From Siphonodentalium dalli (taxonomy: Eukaryota > Mollusca > Scaphopoda > Gadilida > Siphonodentaliidae), in contig CP136069.1 in NCBI GenBank assembly GCA_032622095.1, positions 68,779,319 through 68,843,318 on the forward strand: a stretch of DNA of 64,000 nucleotides. Direction: 5' to 3'. The notes under the pieces were generated by a model that saw nothing but the letters and a program-made list of their open reading frames with translations, did not search any database and was not told the origin of the DNA. The position numbers and the translations under genes were made by a program. Numbering within the stretch: position 1 is the stretch's first letter; each line of letters opens with the position of its first letter. Positions 57,255 through 64,000 of this stretch are shown one piece after another.

Positions 57255-60200
57255 GTTAATGTAAGAAGTTTGCACGAGCTAGTTTAGACAATTCCGTCCC
57301 AATGGGATACAGATGACATTTCCAGTAAATTGCGTCTCTTCGAAATAAGTTATGTTTTATCACCTAGTACAAACGCTATCGCATGCCAAATGGGGTGGGA
57401 TGCTGAAAAATCGCAAGCCAATTTGCGCGCGATTTAGTTTGCCGTGTCCCGCGTGACTCAGCATCGCATGCGAATATGTTTCGATTGTAAAATTCAAAGA
57501 AATGTAACTCTAACATACCCGTTATTTAGTAAAAAATCATACCAAAAGAATGACACCACAAAGAGACACGTTTCAAAAACACTATAGGAAAAATCACTTT
57601 TAGGGTGGGTGGGCTTGGGGGAGGCGGACGGCACTGTCTAAGACCTGTTGGAAACACAAAATTCAACGTCACCCCTTTTTCAAATTGATATCGAGGCAGT
57701 CAGGTCGCGCCAGCGACCGCTGCCGCGGGGGCCTGATGGCTCATAAAAACAACTCTATATATAAGCGCCCGCGGCTACCACTTTATAGCATCAAGGGTAG
57801 ACTGAGCAAATCGAGACGGGATGCTGGTCCCGCCAAACTCTCCAGACGGCATCGACATATCAAAACGCATGCGATTCTCGCCTATCGTATCCGTATTTGG
57901 ACGAGATTGTAAGACCATAGCCTGGTTTTATACCCCCTTTGCAGTCAAGAAAAGAGATGAAACGTGTTTTGAAGGGATAGTTAGCAATTATTGTCTTTTA
58001 TGAAATGGTTATATGAAGTTTTTATGGTGGCTAGCTCATGTGTGTTTTTTCCTTCTAAACCATGAACCACGACCTCACCAACAATGAAGACACTAACACA
58101 GTTGTGATGATCACCATCTGATCATGTGGTGTGGCAACGGGGGCTGTTTGTCGCAACACTAGCTCTAACAGTTTAGTGCTGAAGTTCTTAGTCTCGTTTA
58201 GTTTAATGGGCTCATTCTTTGTATCAGTAACGTCGTAACCCCACCCTTCTCGTCGAAATTAAAATTAACAGGAACATACTGATAAACGCACTTATGGAGA
58301 TAACGGTATATCGGCAAAACTCACGTATGCATATAGCGTATAGGCGCCTATAGCTGTGGAGCCACGATTGGTCCAGGGTGATTGAGATACATTTATCCGT
58401 CAATTGCCATGGTTGTACTAACTAAGAACATTTCAGCGCGAACATACATGTTTATATCGACGGGACCATATGCACATTCCGAGTTAAGTTCCACGTTCAT
58501 AGTTGAACGATTAATGGATTTCATGAACATATCTGAAATATTGTTCATAATGAATTCATCGCGCGCATAATTATATAAACGGGCTCGAAGTACGATTGTA
58601 ATTGTTGATAGCCGGACACAGTGAATGAGTGTGGCATTATCGCTAGCGTTCAGTGTTATTAAATAAACTACATAGTTTATAAAATAAACTAAGTTGGTGA
58701 ATGCCGCCCCTGGTGTTATACGTCGGCGTTATATTTTAATATCGGTTATATCACATAACTGGTGTCTTTTACAATTAACTTTCAGGATTGGTCATAAAAA
58801 AGACACTAAACTTCCAAATTAGTATTTGTTCTATATGTGTGCCGGAAGATGTTCAATTCTTCCAGATTAACTATGGGAGAATCAATCCATGTTTCTTGAA
58901 GTAGTCAACTACAATTCCAAAATACGCCCGACTTAAGACCCACCATCTCTCCAGGTAGCGTTTATGGTATTCGTATATCAGCAGCGTCCCAGTGTGGGAG
59001 CTGGTCGTAGCGAATTCACAATCCAACATATCAAGTCACATTATTTTGACTGAACCGTGTTCTTAACACATTGTGGACAGCTCAGCGATTCCAGCAATCA
59101 GCAAAACCCCTGTTGTTCATTGATGACTAACGCCGAGTTGTCGATAGCTGGCAAAAATTAATCAGTTTGGCAATGTTTCGGCTGGCATTTTTGCAGTGCA
59201 AATTTCCCAGCGTATGAACGTACACTAAGCCGATAACGTGCTGATGTTTAGGAGAGCAGACTGGCTGGGCAGTCGATGATGTTCAAGTGTCAGAATTATC
59301 GGTTAGCGACAGGTGATCCTCTCCTTGATGCATTGGCATATATTGCACCAATGGGAGCCAGCAGTCAACACAAGAGTGGATACTGACACTTCACGATATT
59401 ATATGACATGAACCATCTACTGTTATATAAATATTTTTTTGCTTGTCAAATTTTCTTCAATAAATTGCCCGGCTTCTAATTGGGCAAATCTTAAATTTTC
59501 TTCCTCGATAATTATTAACAATGGAAAGCAGACGTCGTTGTTGTTGTTAAACAGTGACATCAGTTCAAAACAATACTTTTTTTTACCAAAAACAAAGTGA
59601 AGATTCGTTCAGAAAATTTAGTACCGCGAACTGAGGAAATAGACAAAAATATAGAAGCGATATTGTGATCAGCGGAGAAAGGAACATGATAAATCGCCAC
59701 ATCAAACATGGGTAAAACATCACAAATAACATAAAGAAATTGCTTACGATAATTTATTGTGGTCTAGTTTTCGATTACAAAGACATTTCGGATAAAAATA
59801 TGTTGAACTTTCGCAGCGAGACGGAGTTGACTTTCAAATTACCTCCCCGGAATAGTGGGCATGCTAAAAATAGATTTCTGGATTTTCCAAGCGATAGTGG
59901 GTGTGCTAAAATTAGGAGGCCCACTATGGCTTCGTGGACGACATTATCGATAATAGTGAATGTCAATCAACCAATCACAAGCGTGGATAAGGCTTAGATA
60001 GTCACGTGAGATAAAATATTAGATAATATTGGCACTCTCGTGGCAGTATTTAATCCAGTGTCTACTCAGTGCCTTTTCAAGATTTTCTTGATATGGGGTT
60101 ACATCCAGAACAAACTGTTCTTCATATGGATCTTTAACCCTGGCTATACTAAATGGATTATCACATCCAATCAGTTCAAAAGTGTACATCGGAATGGTAC

Positions 60201-60620
60201 ATTATTGATTTGGATGGATGTACAGCTAAGACGGCAGATAAATAACAGAACAGAAGGGGTGCTATTTATTGAGGGAAATGTTTGGATAATAAGTTCAACA
60301 AACGAGTTATTATCTGAACATTTCCTATTGGATAACTACTCGGTAATGATACTTTAGTATAGAAAGGTTTAAATGAATTGTGTACCCTCATAACGGTCTA
60401 GTGAATTTTAATTCAGCATTACCACCGTACTCACCCATAACATGACAGCTGCATGTCCGCTGGCCTGACACTTGACTGGTTACGTCTTGAGATGCATTAA
60501 CATATGTTGGGTTGGGGGACTTACTTAATTCGAGGTGGTTATGACACGTATGGTCGTTAATGCTAATTTATAAGCAGTATTTGTTTCGAATATCCAGTCT
60601 ATAACCTCTTAAAAGCTTTG
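57255..60620. other. No supported gene
   Basis: About 3.4 kb. A GC-rich 75-codon frame at 57685-57912 and frames at 58382-58570, 59740-59997 and 60040-60357 have no recognised domain. No tandem array is evident. Confidence 0.35.
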
Positions 60621-60624
60621 GTCG

Positions 60625-60850
60625 CCTCCATATTGTATCTACGTAATTTGGAATGAGGTATAAGATAGGTTGACACCTACGCGAAAATATTGGTATACCG
60701 GCTTCATATGCTCCGGAAAATACCTCACAGGGTCACAGCCACCTTTCAGCTACTGTAATTTTAAACCTTTCATTTTTCTGACAGAAGTGACAGATACTCT
60801 CTTTGTTTCTACCACATCAGGAATAAGCTAACATGGGACACTCTTTTTTG
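60625..60850 (-). repeat. Dispersed repeat A, inverted copy
   Basis: The minus strand matches 42470-42740 and 47390-47660 in outline: GTTAGCTTATTCCTGATGTGG, CACTTCTGTCAG, ATACCAATATTTTCG, TTATACCTCATTCC, AAATTACGT. It is more diverged than the other two. Confidence 0.5.
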
Positions 60851-61569
60851 TTCTATATATCGTGAAAATGACTGTTTTTTTTAAACCCATATGTCGTGTA
60901 CAAAGTTGCATGTGTTATAACTGCAATGCGTCTTTTTTTGATATATAGTGCTCGTAGAATGGTAGTTCAAGTATTTATCGACATATTTCGATACCCAGGG
61001 GGTGGGGTCGTGAAAACATTCCAGGATACAAGGACAGGGTGGGTGTCTGAGCGCCGAACTCAGATTTTTCCAAGCCATGTATACTTTTTTCTCCAAATCG
61101 TTGTTTAAAGATAAATTATGATTGCTAAAATTATTTTAAATGCTCAGGCTTATAAACTGGACCAAAATAGAGCATTAATCAAGATAATATCATGGGGTGG
61201 GTCCCGCTGTCTCAGAGAGAAAATGCACTGAAAAATAGCAATTCCAACAGTTTGTACAGGTTTCAATTGTTGTTTTTTGACCTTCAATTATCTCATTTAA
61301 TTTCCCTGCTGCTTTAATGTGTATGAATATTGAACGATATACATATTTCCTGTATTATTGTATGATGTTCATCATTTGGGTAGATGGGACCTTGGATTTA
61401 TGGGACCTACCAATATAATGAAAAGCTGAGAGATTGAATATGCTAATTATTTCAAAACAAGTATTCATCTTTGTGATTATAACATTTTATTTCGGGATTC
61501 TGCCACAGGGGATTGTAATGCGCTCCACTGCCCTCTCCTCTCTACACCTGCTCTGACCTTACAATCTAA

Positions 61570-61840
61570 GTCATTTTTTTTACCCAAGACTTTTGGTGAC
61601 TTATTACGTTTTTGTTGGGTAAAACATGTTAACCAATTTGTGCCAATTTTACCCTATGTAGGGAAACTTTTTTACTCGACGCAGGGAAACAATTTACCCA
61701 ATATTAGTTTCCATTTTGTGTCGGGTGATTATTTTTACCCAACATTGGGTGAATAGTGAATAAAGTGAATAGTGAATAATTACTTAATTATTTGATCAAA
61801 TCAACACATTTTGGGGGATTTATTAGCAGTAACGTTGGGT
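61570..61840 (+). repeat. Degenerate TTTACCCAACATTGGGT-rich stretch
   Basis: TTTACCC, ACCCAA and TTGGGTAAA words recur in both orientations (for example TTGGGTAAAACATG, TTTTTACCCAACATTGGGT). Spacing is irregular. Neighbouring sequence has no gene signal. Confidence 0.5.
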
Positions 61841-61954
61841 TAAAATAACTATATTCGCTACAGTATATTCAGGTATATCTGGAAAAACATATCTCATTTA
61901 TTTCGATGGACAAAAGTAATTATTCCATGTGCATTGGAATTGCCTAAATTTTAC

Positions 61955-61990
61955 TAAACTAGCTGGGGACCCGGTATTGCCCGTGTAAAG
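61955..61990 (+). repeat. Dispersed CTAGC...ACCCGG...TTGCCC motif
   Basis: TACTAAACTAGCTGGGGACC then CGGTATTGCCCGTG matches the motif at 22645 in order and spacing. The 32805 region (ACTAAACTAGCTGAAACAGG) shares only the first half. Confidence 0.4.
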
Positions 61991-62619
61991 AATGAGTAAA
62001 TTGTCAGTGCCCTTCCAGTCATTTAAATTAATTATTAGTCACTTGAGGCAACTATCACCGAATAAAGTTACCTATGTCTTTTAAGTAGAATATAATAGCT
62101 CTGTATTTTTAATTCGTAGTACCTCTTCAAGTTATATGAGGTCAACGGCACATATCTATATCACGACATTCCCTCTGTAAAATTACGTCTGTGCACGTGC
62201 CAATTTTACGACATATCTTCTGAGCTGATAGTAAACCCTAATTGCCAAATTGTTAAACTAATTAGTCACCATGTGGGGCTTCTAGGATCAAAGACACACA
62301 TCCCATTATATTATCCTGATCAGGTGACCCATGTGTACAGATTTTCCAACATATCGTCTAATCTGATAAGGAACGCTCTTTGTTGCTTGTTTGTGATAAT
62401 ATAATCTTTCAGTTCCCGCTTAAGGTCGACGGCACCAACCAAATGTACTCCGGGGTCAATTTAGTAGAATTTACCACTGTCTACCAATTTCTTAGCGACC
62501 ATTCCAACCGCTTTTTGGTATATGATTAATAATTTAATTTAAAACAATTATTAGTGGCTCTTTAAGTAGTCTGAGGGCAACTGTACCTACCCCGTGCCGC
62601 TCATCTCGTCAATATACCA

Positions 62620-63075
62620 TGCACTGTCAATCAATTTTCAACGACCAAATGAGCGTTGCAGTATATCCTGTTACCCGTGTGGGTTTGAGGATGACTGGTT
62701 GAAAACCGTCAGAAAACATGTTATTTACAAATTCATTAGTTTTTAAGTACGATGCCGATTTAAATAAATCAATATTAACATCGCCAAGAATCAGGACCCT
62801 ATGAACCATAGAGTTTTCAAATTTCTACATTTTTTCAACAAGACTATTAAGGTCAGCTCTTGACCAGTGCCGTGTTCTGTCTATATTTAAATGCACAAAG
62901 GATGCTTCTGTTCTCGATGAAGATTTAAACAACAATCGATTCAAAGACATGCGGAATAAAAATTCCAAGATCGTCTCTTATATATAACGAAACTCAAATT
63001 GTTTCTTAATGTGTGGAGAGACCGACACCACCTCTCCCATCATCTTTTCAGATCTATATTTGTGTAAAAGTGGGC
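62620..63075 (-). pseudogene. Decayed LINE endonuclease domain
   Basis: On the minus strand, a degraded GEVVSVSPHIKKQFEFRYI segment (about 62985-63045) corresponds to the GG.....H....F..R region of LINE apurinic-type endonucleases. After several frame changes comes VLILGDVNIDLFKS (about 62755-62800), the GDFN catalytic region with Val replacing Phe. Then follow TNEFVNNMFSDGFQPVILKP and TRVTGYTATLI (about 62640-62735). Order and spacing fit the C-terminal half of the domain. Stops and frameshifts show it is inactive. No reverse transcriptase follows on this strand. Confidence 0.7.
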
Positions 63076-63079
63076 GATA

Positions 63080-64000
63080 CCCGAGCATGCTATTCGTCAC
63101 GCTATCGCGAATTCTGAAAAGTGCTATTTTATCAAAAATAATTGTGTTCTTCTGCATTTCGTATAAGAAGTGATGCAAGTCATCCCAATGTGAATTAAAG
63201 GCTTTGACAATTTAAACTGAAAACAGAAAAAACGATCATGTTTTTTCTAAATTTTAAACAAGGCTCCGTCACACATTGATTAGTTTGCATATTTGTTAAA
63301 TATATTGATGAGGTACTTCAGTAGAAATATTTTCAGTATAACTTGTTGCATGGTGCTGTTGACCAAGGCCAGAGTTGTATACATCGTGGACAAATTATCT
63401 TGTATGGACAAATACTTTGTTTTTTTTAAAGTATATGCCTATTTCTCATTATGATGTGAATCAGAGACGGCACAGGCTCTGGGAGACCATTCATATATGG
63501 TGTATACAATTTGGTTAAAAAGATAAGACCATGATGAATATCTGTCATTTTATCTCTGCGAGACTATAGTACTATGTGACTATTGGTATATTTAAATATA
63601 TAATCCATATGACCAAATTAAGTTTAAATTATGCTGGAAGGATGCGATAAGTCATACAATATATTGGGTATTGAAAACGTTTGGAGACGCGAAGTGTACA
63701 TTTAGGTGGACTGAGTCTAGAATAAACCAATCAAGATCTGCTGGAAAATCGCAATTGAATCCCAGACTCAGACCTCTCCAAATGGGAACATTGAGTCAAA
63801 CTGTTATGCATGCCACTGATATAGATTATTGCCAGCAGATTAGTATACGTTATCTGAGGTTCAGTTAGCCAACCTCGATTCAGCTAGTTTACTGCATGCA
63901 CAAGGATTCGAACAACAAAATAGGTAAAATAACACAAAATAAATTCAATTCAAAATATAAATTCTGGAGTCCTCGATCTTTGACCTCTTACGGAGAATGA
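63080..64000. other. No supported feature
   Basis: AT-rich sequence to the window end. The 65-codon frame at 63671-63868 has no recognised domain. Confidence 0.4.

Overview
This window looks like AT-rich nuclear DNA from an invertebrate animal, most likely marine. Coding exons are few and far apart, splice signals are recognisable, and almost everything else is mobile elements and tandem repeats. Supporting families are a fibrinogen-related domain, a PAN/apple-like secreted exon, Jockey/CR1-type LINE reverse transcriptases, a tRNA-derived SINE, TTAA-flanked short inverted-repeat elements, and a cysteine-rich protein family that is multicopy in molluscs, cnidarians and other invertebrates. I cannot place it to phylum from sequence alone.

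Candidate host genes, all on the + strand. A Thr-rich mucin-like exon (12957-13286) and a complete terminal fibrinogen-related (FReD) exon (33932-34560) have compatible phase-1 splice boundaries. Joined, they recreate the Asp codon of the canonical Asp-Cys start of the domain. They may be one secreted lectin-like gene with a 20.6 kb intron. A second gene begins at 40578 with a signal peptide and a four-cysteine PAN-like module that ends at a phase-1 donor. Its later exons were not found.

Layout. 1-9 kb: an old foldback-like minisatellite, interrupted by a ~5.2 kb segment bounded by GC-rich inverted ends that holds several tandem arrays. 9.5-12.5 kb: two tandem arrays and a TTAA-flanked element. 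13.3-18.4 kb: a very young ~5 kb foldback element inside the proposed intron. 19-31 kb: TTAA elements, decayed LINEs, a SINE, a long satellite (23.6-25.8 kb) and an inverted-repeat element with an internal duplication. 33.9-38 kb: the FReD exon followed by a segment that recurs at 55.8-57.0 kb. The first copy carries two insertions absent from the second, one of which contains a cysteine-rich ORF. 40.5-45 kb: the PAN exon and three palindromic elements. 46-54 kb: three LINE remnants, including one nearly complete RT. 54-64 kb: satellite, the second copy of the duplicated segment inside an inverted repeat, and a LINE endonuclease relic.

The most striking content is structural: foldback elements, nested palindromes, and paralogous 'empty sites' that allow insertions to be delimited by eye.
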